Shown: positions 42,328-50,523 of the stretch, piece after piece
How positions within the stretch are numbered: the stretch's first letter is position 1
Layout: the number at the start of each line of letters is the position of its first letter
DNA from: Vicinamibacteria bacterium
GTDB lineage: Bacteria > Acidobacteriota > Vicinamibacteria > Fen-336 > JAGNNV01
Assembly: GCA_019694155.1 (NCBI GenBank)
Contig: JAIBCN010000131.1
Location: forward strand, 1 to 57,062
Length of the DNA stretch: 57,062 nucleotides
Direction of reading: 5' to 3'
Notes under the pieces: model-generated
The model's input: only the letters and a program-made list of their open reading frames with translations
Told to the model about the DNA's origin: nothing
The model's database searches: none
Made by a program: the position numbers and the translations under genes

Positions 42328-45285
42328 ATGAATCTCACGGTCCTGTTGTGGGGCATTCCCCAGGCGATGCGGCTGGCCGCGCGCGTTTACCCTGACTACG
42401 CCGCACGGTTGAAGGAGAGGAACGTCGTCGTCCAGTTCAGGCTGCGCGACAAGCCCCAGGGCCGCTGGATCAAGCTCGACGGCGGGAAGATCGACACGGG
42501 AAGCGGTCTTCACACGGCTCCCGATCTCGTTCTCGAGTTCAAGAACAAAGCGCTCGCGGAGAGCTTCCTCACCCCGCCCATCGACCTCCTCGAGCGCATC
42601 GACGGCGCGAAGAACTTCAAGGTTCGGCTGCAGGGCTCGGACGAGCTCGCGGTCTGGTTTCTCGGGGTGATGAGCCGGCTGGAGTCGCTCACCTGGAAGG
42701 CCGGCGTCGACATGGGCAACGGCGTCACGCGTTACACCTCGGGCACCAACGGCGGCCCGATCTTCGTGTACGTCAAGGACGGGAAGATCGTCCGAACCAC
42801 GCCGATCGACTTCACCGACGAGGACGCGCCCTCCTGGTCGATCACCGCTCGCGGCCGGACCTTCACGCCGCCAAGGCGGACTACGCTCGGCGCGCATGGG
42901 GCGTGTCAGAAGTCGATGGTGTACTCGAAGAGCCGCCTTCTGTATCCGATGAAGCGCAAGGACTTCGACCCGAACGGCGAGCGCAACCCGCAGAACCGCG
43001 GCAAGTCCGAGTTCGTCCGCATCAGCTGGGAGGAAGCACTCAACCTGGTGGCGAACGAGATCAAGCGCGCCAAGGCCGTCGGCCCGGGCGCCATCGCGGT
43101 CGACCACGGCTCCCATCACCAGTGGGGCAACCTTGGGCACTACCTCTCCGCCTTCAACCGCTTCTGGAACATCGTGGGCGCCACCAAGCTCATGCACACC
43201 CCCGACAGCTGGGAGGGCTGGTTCTGGGGCGCCATGCACCACTGGGGCAACAGTCTGCGCCTCGGTTGTCCGGAGTTCTACGGCACGGTAGAGGACTGCC
43301 TCAAGGAAGCCGAGATGATCGTGTTCTGGTCCTCCGACCCGGACACGACCTACGGCTTCGAGGGCATGCAGCGGCGCGAATGGGCGAGGGAGCTTGGGAT
43401 CAAGATGGTTCACATCGATCCCCACTTGAATCACACCGCGGCGCACCTCGGAGGCAAGTGGATCGCGCCGAAGCCCGGCACCGACGCGGCGCTCGCCCAG
43501 GCGATCTGTCACGTCTGGATCACCGAAGGCCTCTATGACAAGAGGTTCGTGGCCGAGCGCACGAACGGATTCGACGAGTGGAAGGCTTACATCCTTGGCG
43601 AGACCGACGGCCAGCCGAAGACGCCGGAATGGCAGGAAGCCGAGACCGGCGTGCCCGCCCGAGACGTCCGCGCCCTGGCGCGCGAGTGGGGATCGAAGAA
43701 GACGTACCTCGGCGCGGGGAGCTGGGGCGTTGGCGTCGGCGGCGCCTGCCGTACCGCCACCGGCATGCAGTGGGCGCGCATGATGACGATCCTTGCCGCG
43801 ATGCAGGGATGGGGCCGGCCCGGCGTCAACTTCGGGAATCTGCAGTTCGGCTCGCCTCTCGACTTCAGCTTCTATTTCCCGGGTTACGGCGAAGGTTCCT
43901 TCTCGGGCGAGCTGACCTTCGGCGCCAACGCGGCCAACAACTATCAGCGCATGCCCCACATCGTGACCATGAACTCGGTGCGGCAGAGCATTCCGCGCAT
44001 GTGGTTCCCCGAGGCGATAACCCAGGGCAAAGCGGGTGGCTACATCACCGACGTGGCGTCGGTGCAGGGCCAGTTCTTCCCGTTCTTCTATCCCTCACCC
44101 GGCCATGTGCCCGTGCGGATGCTCTACAAGTACGGCAGCCAGCTCCTCGGCACCATGGTGAACGGCAACCGCTGGATCAAGGCCTACCAGCACCCGAGCC
44201 TCGAGTTCATCGTCAACCAGTCGGTGTGGAACGAAGGCGAGACGCCGTTCTGTGACGTCATTCTGCCCGCCTGCACCGTCTTCGAAAAGTGGGACATCGG
44301 CGAGTGGTACAACGTGGGCACCGGGTACGTCCATCACATGTACTCGATGAACAACCACCGCGTCATCTCGATGCAGCACAAGTGCATCGAACCGCTTGGC
44401 GAATCCAAATCCGACTACGACATCTTCCTCGCCCTCGCCTCGAAGCTGGATCTCGGAGCGATGTACTCGGAAGGCGGCACGTCCGAACTCGACTGGTGCA
44501 AGCGCGTGTTCGACTCGTCGGACGTGGCGAAGCACACCACGTGGAGGAAGTTCTTCAAGAAGGGCTATTTCGTGGTGCCTCCAGATCCCGAGCCCGCGCG
44601 CGAGGCGGTGGCGAATCGCTGGTATTACGAAGGTCGCAAGAAGGACACCCCTGAGCCCTACCCGCTGCCCTCGGATTACTCAGGCCGCTATCTCGAGGGA
44701 CTCCAGACGGTGTCGGGCAAGTACGAGTTCGTGGCTCAGTCCCTCAAGAAGATCGACGATCCCGATCGTCCGCCGCTCAACAAGTACATGCCGACCTACG
44801 AGGATCCCGCGCGCAACCCAGAGCTTTCGGGCTTCCCCTTGAAGCTTCAGACCGCGCACACGCGTTACGCCTTCCACGTGATGGGTGACGATGAGGGCAG
44901 CACCGTCAATGACATCCGGGAACATCGCGTGCTCAAGGACGGCCGTTATTACCTCGTGGCCCGGATGAGCCGGGCCGATGCGGAGGCACGGGGCATCAAG
45001 GACGAGGACCTGATCCGGATCTGGAATCACCGCGCCTCGATCGTGTGCGCGGCCCTGGTCACGGAGCGGCTTCGCCCGGGGACGGTCAGCACCTACACCG
45101 GATCGGCCCGGTATGAACCGGTCGGAGAACCGGGACGGTCCACGGACCTTGGCGGCTGCGTGAACATGTTGAACCCGAAGGAGTCCATCACCAAGAAGGG
45201 CCATGGCATGAAGCCCAACGCGATACTCGTGCAGGTCGAGAAGTGGACGGGCGTCGATACCTGGCAGCCGCAGGAGGCGAACTAA
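42328..45285 (+). CDS. SCP2-domain fusion to pyrogallol transhydroxylase-type molybdenum enzyme, large subunit
   Basis: 985-residue molybdopterin enzyme of the DMSO-reductase family, closest in recall to the large subunit of Pelobacter pyrogallol-phloroglucinol transhydroxylase (875 residues). Residues 1-125 are an extra SCP2-like (sterol carrier) domain ('DLVLEFKNKALAESFLTPP'). From about 130 the match is collinear: 'YVKDGKIVRTTPIDF', 'FTPPRRTTLGA', SHHQWGN (His 263), PDSWEGWFWG (Asp 293, Ser 294), 'FYFPGYGEG' (Tyr 516/520), 'DVILPACTVFEKWDI'. The His, Asp-Ser and Tyr correspond to His144, Asp174-Ser175 and about Tyr404 of the Pelobacter enzyme, Ser being the Mo ligand. No N-terminal Fe-S cysteines and no Tat signal, as in that enzyme, so cytoplasmic. 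GGAGGG precedes ATG 42328. The fusion suggests a hydrophobic substrate. Confidence 0.86.
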   Translation: MNLTVLLWGIPQAMRLAARVYPDYAARLKERNVVVQFRLRDKPQGRWIKLDGGKIDTGSGLHTAPDLVLEFKNKALAESFLTPPIDLLERIDGAKNFKVRLQGSDELAVWFLGVMSRLESLTWKAGVDMGNGVTRYTSGTNGGPIFVYVKDGKIVRTTPIDFTDEDAPSWSITARGRTFTPPRRTTLGAHGACQKSMVYSKSRLLYPMKRKDFDPNGERNPQNRGKSEFVRISWEEALNLVANEIKRAKAVGPGAIAVDHGSHHQWGNLGHYLSAFNRFWNIVGATKLMHTPDSWEGWFWGAMHHWGNSLRLGCPEFYGTVEDCLKEAEMIVFWSSDPDTTYGFEGMQRREWARELGIKMVHIDPHLNHTAAHLGGKWIAPKPGTDAALAQAICHVWITEGLYDKRFVAERTNGFDEWKAYILGETDGQPKTPEWQEAETGVPARDVRALAREWGSKKTYLGAGSWGVGVGGACRTATGMQWARMMTILAAMQGWGRPGVNFGNLQFGSPLDFSFYFPGYGEGSFSGELTFGANAANNYQRMPHIVTMNSVRQSIPRMWFPEAITQGKAGGYITDVASVQGQFFPFFYPSPGHVPVRMLYKYGSQLLGTMVNGNRWIKAYQHPSLEFIVNQSVWNEGETPFCDVILPACTVFEKWDIGEWYNVGTGYVHHMYSMNNHRVISMQHKCIEPLGESKSDYDIFLALASKLDLGAMYSEGGTSELDWCKRVFDSSDVAKHTTWRKFFKKGYFVVPPDPEPAREAVANRWYYEGRKKDTPEPYPLPSDYSGRYLEGLQTVSGKYEFVAQSLKKIDDPDRPPLNKYMPTYEDPARNPELSGFPLKLQTAHTRYAFHVMGDDEGSTVNDIREHRVLKDGRYYLVARMSRADAEARGIKDEDLIRIWNHRASIVCAALVTERLRPGTVSTYTGSARYEPVGEPGRSTDLGGCVNMLNPKESITKKGHGMKPNAILVQVEKWTGVDTWQPQEAN

Positions 45286-46133
45286 TGTCCAAGTGGAATC
45301 TGATCGTCGACGTGGCGAAATGCGACAACTGCCGCCTTTGCTTCCTGGCCGTGAAGGACGAGTACATCGGGAACGATTTTCCCGGTGTCTCCGCCGCGCA
45401 GCCGCCGCTCGGACACAACTGGCTGGACATCAGGCGCAAGGAGCGGGGCACGTACCCGCTCGTCCAGGCGAGGTTCATGCCGGTGATGTGCAATCACTGC
45501 GACGACGCGCCCTGCCAGAAAGCGGCGAAGGGCGGCGCGGTAAGGAAGCGTGAGGACGGGATCGTGATCATCGATCCCGAGAAGTCGAAAGGCCAGAAGC
45601 AGATCGTGGATGCGTGTCCCTACGGCGCGATCTCCTGGAACGAAGAGAAGCAGATTCCGCAGGCGTGGCCGTTCGATGCGCACCTGCTGGATGAGGGCTG
45701 GACGAAGACACGGGGCGAGCAGGCCTGCCCGGCCCAGGTCTTCCGGACGATGAAGGTCGACGACGCGGAGATGCAGCGGATCCGCGCGTCCGAGGGCCTC
45801 GAGGTTCTGAAGCCCGAGCTCCACACGAAGCCGCGGGTCTACTACAAGAACCTCCACCTCATCACGAAGTGCTTCGTGGGTGGAACCGTCGTCCATCACG
45901 TGAAGGGCGTCGAGGAGTGCGCGGCCGGCGTCGCGGTCGTCCTGAAGAAGGACGGTCGGGAAGTTGGACGTGCGACGACGGACACTTTCGGAGAGTTCCT
46001 GATCGACAAGCTCGAACCGAAGAGCGGCGGTTACGAGCTCGAGGCCTCAGGCCCGGCGGGAACGTGCGGGACGCAGTTCGACGTCGCGGAGGAGAGCCGC
46101 TATCTCGGCGTGCTGACCCTCAAGGCGGTGTAG
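45285..46133 (+). CDS. Transhydroxylase-type small subunit, ferredoxin-like with beta-barrel tail
   Basis: 282-residue electron-transfer subunit, same size as the Pelobacter transhydroxylase small subunit (274). Cysteine motifs CDNCRLC, CNHCDDAPC, ACPYG and ACPAQ indicate up to three [4Fe-4S] clusters in a duplicated ferredoxin fold (about 1-190). Residues 195-282 ('GGTVVHHVKGVEECAAGVAV', 'TTDTFGEFLIDKLEP', 'YELEASGPAG') form a transthyretin/CnaB-like beta-barrel, as in the known enzyme. ATG 45285 overlaps the stop of the large subunit (TAATG), so the two are translated together. A broken copy of its middle third lies at 49006-49341. Convergent, 14 bp from the gene that follows. Confidence 0.9.
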   Translation: MSKWNLIVDVAKCDNCRLCFLAVKDEYIGNDFPGVSAAQPPLGHNWLDIRRKERGTYPLVQARFMPVMCNHCDDAPCQKAAKGGAVRKREDGIVIIDPEKSKGQKQIVDACPYGAISWNEEKQIPQAWPFDAHLLDEGWTKTRGEQACPAQVFRTMKVDDAEMQRIRASEGLEVLKPELHTKPRVYYKNLHLITKCFVGGTVVHHVKGVEECAAGVAVVLKKDGREVGRATTDTFGEFLIDKLEPKSGGYELEASGPAGTCGTQFDVAEESRYLGVLTLKAV

Positions 46134-46147
46134 GGCTAACTGCGGCC

Positions 46148-48085
46148 TCACTCCGCCCTTTGTTTTGGACCGAACAGCCGCTTCAGTCCGGCGGCGGCCA
46201 GCGCAACCACAACGAACTTCTTGCCGGCGATCAACAATCCGAGCAGGACCTTGAGTAGGCCTGCCTTGGCCGCGACCTTGCCCGCGATCAGGGCTCCGAT
46301 ACTGGTTCCGGATGGGAACTGGACGGTCGCCGTTCCATTCGGCGGGAGCGGAAGGCCTGATCCGCCTGCGGGCATCGCATGACCCGCAGGCCAGACCCAG
46401 ATTGAGGTGCCTGTGACAGGCCGCCCGGCTTCTGATCCGACGTGGACCCGCAATGGCAGCGCGGCGGGAAGCGTGAGCACCACGGCCTTCGTGTCGGGTT
46501 CGCCGGAAGCGACTCGGACCGTGACTTGTCTTGAGGGTGCGGTGTCCTGTCGACCGGCGGCCGCGACGAAGGTGCCGTCCCCGACCCCGCGAAACTCGAA
46601 CTCGCCCAGGGGATTGGAGCGGCCGCTGTGTTCTTCGAACCCGTCTCCACCCACCAGACGCACCGGCACGTCTGCCCTGGGTATGCCCGCCGAGTCGACG
46701 ACGCGACCGCGGATCGTCGCGTCCGGGATGACGATGTCCAGATCGAGGTTCGACTCGCTGAGGGAAAAATCCTTGATCAAGAGGCGGCGCGAGACGCCGC
46801 TTTGAGGCGCCCGTATCTGGGCCGTCAACGCCTTCCATTCCGGACGCCGCAACATCCCCGAGAATCTTCCGTCATCGTCAGACGTGTAGGTCGACGTGTC
46901 GCCGCGGCCGGTCATGAGTTCGATGGTCGCCGCGGCGAGTTTCTCCTTTCCGAAAGACACCCGCCCATTCAGCTGCACCATACGAAGGTTGATCGGAATC
47001 TGCTCGGGTCCAACGTCCTGCCTCGCCGAAAAGACCCGGCTGCCCTTCGACGACATGACCTGCATCTTGTACGTGCCCGGCGAGAAATCCTGGAACTGAA
47101 TCAGACCGTCCGGGCCGACCCGCCCGGAACGCGCGCGCTGGCGCGCCGTGGTGCCAGTGAGGTCCACTCTCCACGCACGTCCATCCGGGTCACCCGGGGG
47201 CGTAATCGCGAAACTCGCGACAATCGGGGGCTGAGGAATGACGTTCCCCAGATACGTTTCGGTTTCGGCGCGCACGAGGACACGCCCCGCTGCCATCGAG
47301 GGCGCCTGCGGAGCTCGGACTTCGAGGTCGTATTCGCCCGGAGCCACATCGGCGAACTGGAAGAAACCGGATTTGTCGACCCGGGCGACCGCCTCCGAGA
47401 GCGAAAGACTCCCCGACGCCGCCGTGTCGGCCGAAACGAGAAACATGGCGGCGCCGTCGAGACGTGGTCCGGACTCGGGGCGAATCAGAGTGCCGGACAC
47501 GGACGCTCCCGGCACCAGACGCAGCGACTTGAGCTCGACGAAAGTCGACGTGTTCCAGACGTAGATGGGCACGTAGCCCGGGCTCGATACCCGCACATCG
47601 CTCTCGATCTTCGGGAGGGCGGCCTGGAATTCTCCGCCCTGCGCCCGGGTGTCGACTACGAATTCCGAACCTCCCGCGCTGTGAATGCGTCCGTGGATGC
47701 TCAGCGGAAGCGCGGACGCGGAAACATCGCGCGTTCTGACCTGTCCGGTGACGAGGGTCGATTCGTACACGGCGACGGTTGCGCCGACGGGCTGTGATCC
47801 GCCGGTTGTGATGTAGGCGTTCGAGCAAAAGACGCCCGGCCCGCTGCACGAGACTTTCCAGCTTCCCGCGCAGGGCAGGGTGAGTTGCGCGCGATTTGTC
47901 GTGGTTTGGATGCTCGGCGTTTGCCGGCACGAAAGGGAACGGGCTCCGACCGTCAGCCTGATCCCGCGCCCGGCCGCGGGGCCGATCAGCGTCACGCTCG
48001 CTTCGTTGGCACCCGACCCGGCGGTCGGCGCGGAAGAAAGGGCGAGCGCTGCCGCGATGCCCCAGATCAGTTTGCGGGATTCCAC
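46148..48085 (-). CDS. Large secreted protein with repeated carboxypeptidase-regulatory/Ig-like domains
   Basis: 645 residues, function not recognised. The signal peptide (ESRKLIWGIAAALALSS, cut near GSGA-NEAS) is followed by a Cys-containing domain of about 75 residues (four Cys: 'SLSCRQT', 'TLPCAGSW', 'KVSCSGPGVFC'). Then come about five beta-sandwich units of the CarboxypepD_reg/CnaB kind, each with 'SGFFQFADVAPGEYDLEV', 'DGLIQFQDFSPGTYKMQV' or 'LGEFEFRGVGDGTF'-like strands. The C terminus is hydrophobic and basic ('KFVVVALAAAGLKRLFGPK'), probably a membrane anchor. GTG 48085 is chosen because it yields a normal signal peptide and overlaps the upstream 8-Cys gene by 18 bases; TTG 48124 is a longer option. 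The gene looks less GC-rich at third positions than its neighbours. Confidence 0.75.
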   Translation of the reverse strand: MESRKLIWGIAAALALSSAPTAGSGANEASVTLIGPAAGRGIRLTVGARSLSCRQTPSIQTTTNRAQLTLPCAGSWKVSCSGPGVFCSNAYITTGGSQPVGATVAVYESTLVTGQVRTRDVSASALPLSIHGRIHSAGGSEFVVDTRAQGGEFQAALPKIESDVRVSSPGYVPIYVWNTSTFVELKSLRLVPGASVSGTLIRPESGPRLDGAAMFLVSADTAASGSLSLSEAVARVDKSGFFQFADVAPGEYDLEVRAPQAPSMAAGRVLVRAETETYLGNVIPQPPIVASFAITPPGDPDGRAWRVDLTGTTARQRARSGRVGPDGLIQFQDFSPGTYKMQVMSSKGSRVFSARQDVGPEQIPINLRMVQLNGRVSFGKEKLAAATIELMTGRGDTSTYTSDDDGRFSGMLRRPEWKALTAQIRAPQSGVSRRLLIKDFSLSESNLDLDIVIPDATIRGRVVDSAGIPRADVPVRLVGGDGFEEHSGRSNPLGEFEFRGVGDGTFVAAAGRQDTAPSRQVTVRVASGEPDTKAVVLTLPAALPLRVHVGSEAGRPVTGTSIWVWPAGHAMPAGGSGLPLPPNGTATVQFPSGTSIGALIAGKVAAKAGLLKVLLGLLIAGKKFVVVALAAAGLKRLFGPKQRAE

Positions 48086-48351
48086 CAACAACGCCAGCCC
48101 CACGAACCCCAGTCCCAACCGCAATCAACTCCTCCACCCGCGACGGTGCAACTTCCTCCGGTCACACTGCAAGTCTGCTGGATCGTTCCGTCGGGAGCGT
48201 AGTTTGTGTCTTGGTAACAACCGGTCATTCCGTTGCCGCCTGTTACCGCCTCGCAGCTGTTTCCTAGGCAGTACCAACACGTCGCCCCCACCGTCGAGGG
48301 GGCAAGAATCATCAGGCCCATCGCCAGCGCCCAATACCGTGCTCTAGCCAT
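48067..48351 (-). CDS. Secreted 8-cysteine protein with Trp/Gly-rich tail, copy 1
   Basis: 94 residues, family not recognised. The signal peptide (MARARYWALAMGLMILAPS, cut near VGA-TCW) leaves a mature peptide of about 71 residues. It has eight Cys in the order CxxC, C, C, C, C, C, C (TCWYC, NSC, TGC, QTC, GSC, VDC, WRC), enough for four disulfides or metal sites. It ends GGVDCGWDWGSWGW then RCWWNPAN, with six Trp in 17 residues. A strong ribosome site GAGGAG lies six bases before ATG 48351. It is a tandem paralogue of the next upstream gene and overlaps the start of the large beta-sandwich gene, so the three form an operon. A secreted effector, antimicrobial or surface ligand is possible, without evidence to choose. 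Confidence 0.8.
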   Translation of the reverse strand: MARARYWALAMGLMILAPSTVGATCWYCLGNSCEAVTGGNGMTGCYQDTNYAPDGTIQQTCSVTGGSCTVAGGGVDCGWDWGSWGWRCWWNPAN

Positions 48352-48390
48352 CGTCTTCTCCTCAGGATCCAAAACTGTGTCCGTGTGGGC

Positions 48391-48681
48391 TTAGTTCGCC
48401 GGGTTCCACCAGCAATGCCAACCCCACGAGCCCCAGTCCCAGCCGCAGTCCACCCCGCCTCCCGCGACCGTGCAACTCCCACCCGCGAGGTCGCAATTTC
48501 GATTGACCGTCCCGTCCGGCAGGTAGTTGACATCATTGTTACACCCCGTCATCCCCGTGCCGCCGGTAACGGACTCGCACTGATCGCTGAGGCAGTACCA
48601 GCAGGTTGCTTTCGCGGTAACCGGCGCGAAGAGAACTAGAACTCCAAACAGAACAGCAAGCCCGGCTTTTCGTGTCGTCAT
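48391..48681 (-). CDS. Secreted 8-cysteine protein with Trp/Gly-rich tail, copy 2
   Basis: 96 residues, same family as the downstream copy: signal peptide (MTTRKAGLAVLFGVLVLFAP, cut near AKA-TCW) and eight Cys at the same positions. Shared blocks are TCWYCL, 'VTGGxGMTGC', 'NYxPDGT', 'GGSCTVAGGGVDC' and 'WDWGSWGW'. In the last 24 codons I count about 12 silent differences and one replacement (Arg to His) between the two copies, so protein sequence is held while DNA drifts. ATG 48681 has GGAGA just upstream. First gene of the minus-strand operon; its candidate control region is at 48760-48791. The middle (Asp-Gln versus Gly-Asn, Asn-Asn-Asp-Val versus Tyr-Gln-Asp-Thr) is more variable than the tail. 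Confidence 0.8.
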   Translation of the reverse strand: MTTRKAGLAVLFGVLVLFAPVTAKATCWYCLSDQCESVTGGTGMTGCNNDVNYLPDGTVNRNCDLAGGSCTVAGGGVDCGWDWGSWGWHCWWNPAN

Positions 48682-49005
48682 AGGTCTCCACGTTTGACGA
48701 TTGAGTTGTCCTTGGGGCTCTTTGCGAGCTCCGACTGATCGGATACCACATGTCCATTCTGTTCTTTGAACGTTGTCAAGATGTTCTTTGAGACCGCAAG
48801 CGATTCGACGATGGTATGTCCGCCCATTCATGCGGTTGCGGTCCAACGCTGTTCGGGAGCATACCGGCGCGCCTGCCTCGCGGTCTGTGTCGTGGTGGTC
48901 TCCGCAATTGGCCTGGTTACCGGCCGCCTGTCGCCTGAGGACCGAGCTCTTCCAGCAGGGCGGAGCGCGAGGCGGTGAGCGTTCTGGCACTTCAGCGGGC
49001 TCACC
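48682..49005. other. 324-bp gap upstream of the 8-Cys operon
   Basis: No convincing gene: short frames here lack start context or family match. It holds the 5' region of the 8-Cys operon, including the repeated TGTTCTTTGA element. Its right end is the point where similarity to the Fe-S subunit gene begins (49006). The base composition is visibly less GC-rich than the surrounding genes. Confidence 0.6.
48760..48791 (-). promoter_or_regulatory. Direct repeats TGTTCTTTGA flanking a TTGACA -35-like box
   Basis: Two exact 10-bp copies of TGTTCTTTGA (48760-48769 and 48782-48791) are 22 bp apart, two helical turns. The first is part of the palindrome GTTC-TTT-GAAC (48761-48771). Between them, on the minus strand, is TTGACA (48779-48774). 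The hexamer 17 bp further on (TGGACA) is a poor -10, so an activator or alternative sigma factor would be needed. Likely operator of the 8-Cys operon. Confidence 0.45.
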
Positions 49006-49341
49006 CAGGCGCAAAGAGCGCGGCACATCCCGCTCGTCCAGGCGCGGTTCATGCCGGTGATGTGCAATCACTGCGACGACGCGCCCTGCCAGAAAGCGGC
49101 GAAGGACGGCGCGGTGAGAAAGCGCGACGACGGGATCGTGATCATCGATCCCGAGAAGTCGAAAGGCCAGAAGCAGATCGTGGATGCGTGTCCCTACGGC
49201 GCGATCTCGTGGAACGAAGAGAAGCAGATTCCGCAGGCGTGGCCGTTCGATGCGCACCTGCTGGATGAGGGCTGGACGAAGACACGGGGCGAGCAGGCCT
49301 GCCCGGCTCAGGTCTTTCGGACGATCCAGGTCGGCGACGCG
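49006..49341 (+). pseudogene. Broken copy of the transhydroxylase small-subunit gene
   Basis: 336 bp aligning with 45431-45767 in the same orientation, about 95% identical by hand count (16 or so changes). It starts and ends abruptly and covers CNHCDDAPC through ACPAQ. A one-base deletion near 49021 ('GGCACGTACCC' became 'GGCACATCCC') shifts the frame. There is no start codon context and the downstream frame merely reads antisense through the vWA gene, so no functional ferredoxin is made. Probably the scar of a second transhydroxylase operon or a partial duplication. With the intact gene it forms direct repeats around the 8-Cys operon. Confidence 0.85.
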
Positions 49342-49386
49342 ACGGGCCGGATCAGGATTGAGAAGCAGCCGCCGGAGTTCTTCCGT

Positions 49387-50523
49387 TCATCCGCGAATGA
49401 TCTCGGCCATGCACTCGGCCAGTTTCTCCGGAGTGCAGGCGAGGATGTCCATTCCCGCCTTCTGGAGCTTCTTCGCGGTCTCGCGGTTGTAGGCGGGGCG
49501 CGCATCGTAGCCGAGCGCGCCCAGCCCGATCATTCGGGTTCCGCTTTGAGCCATCTCCTCGACTTGCCGGACCAACTGGTCCTCGGGGGCTCCTTCATAG
49601 AAGTCAGTGATGAGGACGACAATCGTGCGGCCAGGCTCGCGCACCAACTGTTCCGCGTAGCGAAGCGCCTCCCGGATCAATGTGCCGCCCCCGAGCTGGA
49701 TGCTCAGGAGGACATCGACCGGTTCCCCTACCTGCGAGGTGAGGTCGACGACGCGGGTGTCGAACAGGAAAAGGGACGTGCTGACGGACGGGAGCTCGTG
49801 AAAGATCGACGCCATCACGGCGGAATAGATCGCGGAGTCGAGCATCGACCCGGACTGGTCGACCGCGATGATTACGTGCCAGGGGCGGCGCCGGCGCTCG
49901 GCGCCGAAGTAGTAGATGCGGTCGACCAGAAGCTTCTCGCGCTTCGCATCGTAGTGCCGGAGGTTCCGGCGAAGGGTCGTCCTGAGATCCAGATTGCGGA
50001 AGACTCGCCGCGGGGAGTGTCGGTCACGGCGAATCGCCCCGGTCACCGAGGTCTCGACCTGAACCTGCATTCGCTCCTTCAGTTGCCGGACCACGTCCTC
50101 GATGACCTTTCGCGCCAGCATCCGAGTCTTTTCGTTGAAGAGATCCTTGTGGGTCAGAAGCGTCCTGACGAGATCGACCGAGGGCTCGATGCGCTCAAGA
50201 AGCTCGGGTTGGTCCAGGAGCTCGCGGATTCCGCGCCGACGGACGAGCTCGCGTTCCAGCACTTCACGCGCTTCGTTCGGAAACAATTCCCTCACTCCCG
50301 CGACCCATTCGGGTACGGTCAGACCGGACGATTGCGACCCGGCTCCACGTCCGCCGGATGGCGCCCCGCCCGCTCCGTCGTCACCGAACAGGAAGCCCAC
50401 GAGGTTGTCGATCCTTCGCGCGTCCGCATCGCCGCCAAGAGTGAGTCCACACGCCTCGGCGTCCTGGCCAAGGACCAGACGCCAACGGGTCTGGAGGGGA
50501 ATCGAGACAGCTCGGTCTTTCAT
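49387..50523 (-). CDS. vWA (MIDAS) protein of the MoxR-SWIM operon
   Basis: 378-residue soluble protein, CoxE-like. The N-terminal helical half (about 1-190) has many Arg/Glu ('NLDLRTTLRRNLRHYD' linker). The C-terminal von Willebrand A domain has a complete metal site: DQSGSM (Asp 222), Thr in GGGTLI, and Asp in LITDFYEG. vWA proteins of this type pair with MoxR AAA+ ATPases, which act as metal-dependent inserters or remodelers (family knowledge). It is the last gene of the operon; ATG 50523 overlaps the DUF5682-like stop (ATGA). It ends 45 bp from the ferredoxin scar. Confidence 0.9.
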   Translation of the reverse strand: MKDRAVSIPLQTRWRLVLGQDAEACGLTLGGDADARRIDNLVGFLFGDDGAGGAPSGGRGAGSQSSGLTVPEWVAGVRELFPNEAREVLERELVRRRGIRELLDQPELLERIEPSVDLVRTLLTHKDLFNEKTRMLARKVIEDVVRQLKERMQVQVETSVTGAIRRDRHSPRRVFRNLDLRTTLRRNLRHYDAKREKLLVDRIYYFGAERRRRPWHVIIAVDQSGSMLDSAIYSAVMASIFHELPSVSTSLFLFDTRVVDLTSQVGEPVDVLLSIQLGGGTLIREALRYAEQLVREPGRTIVVLITDFYEGAPEDQLVRQVEEMAQSGTRMIGLGALGYDARPAYNRETAKKLQKAGMDILACTPEKLAECMAEIIRG

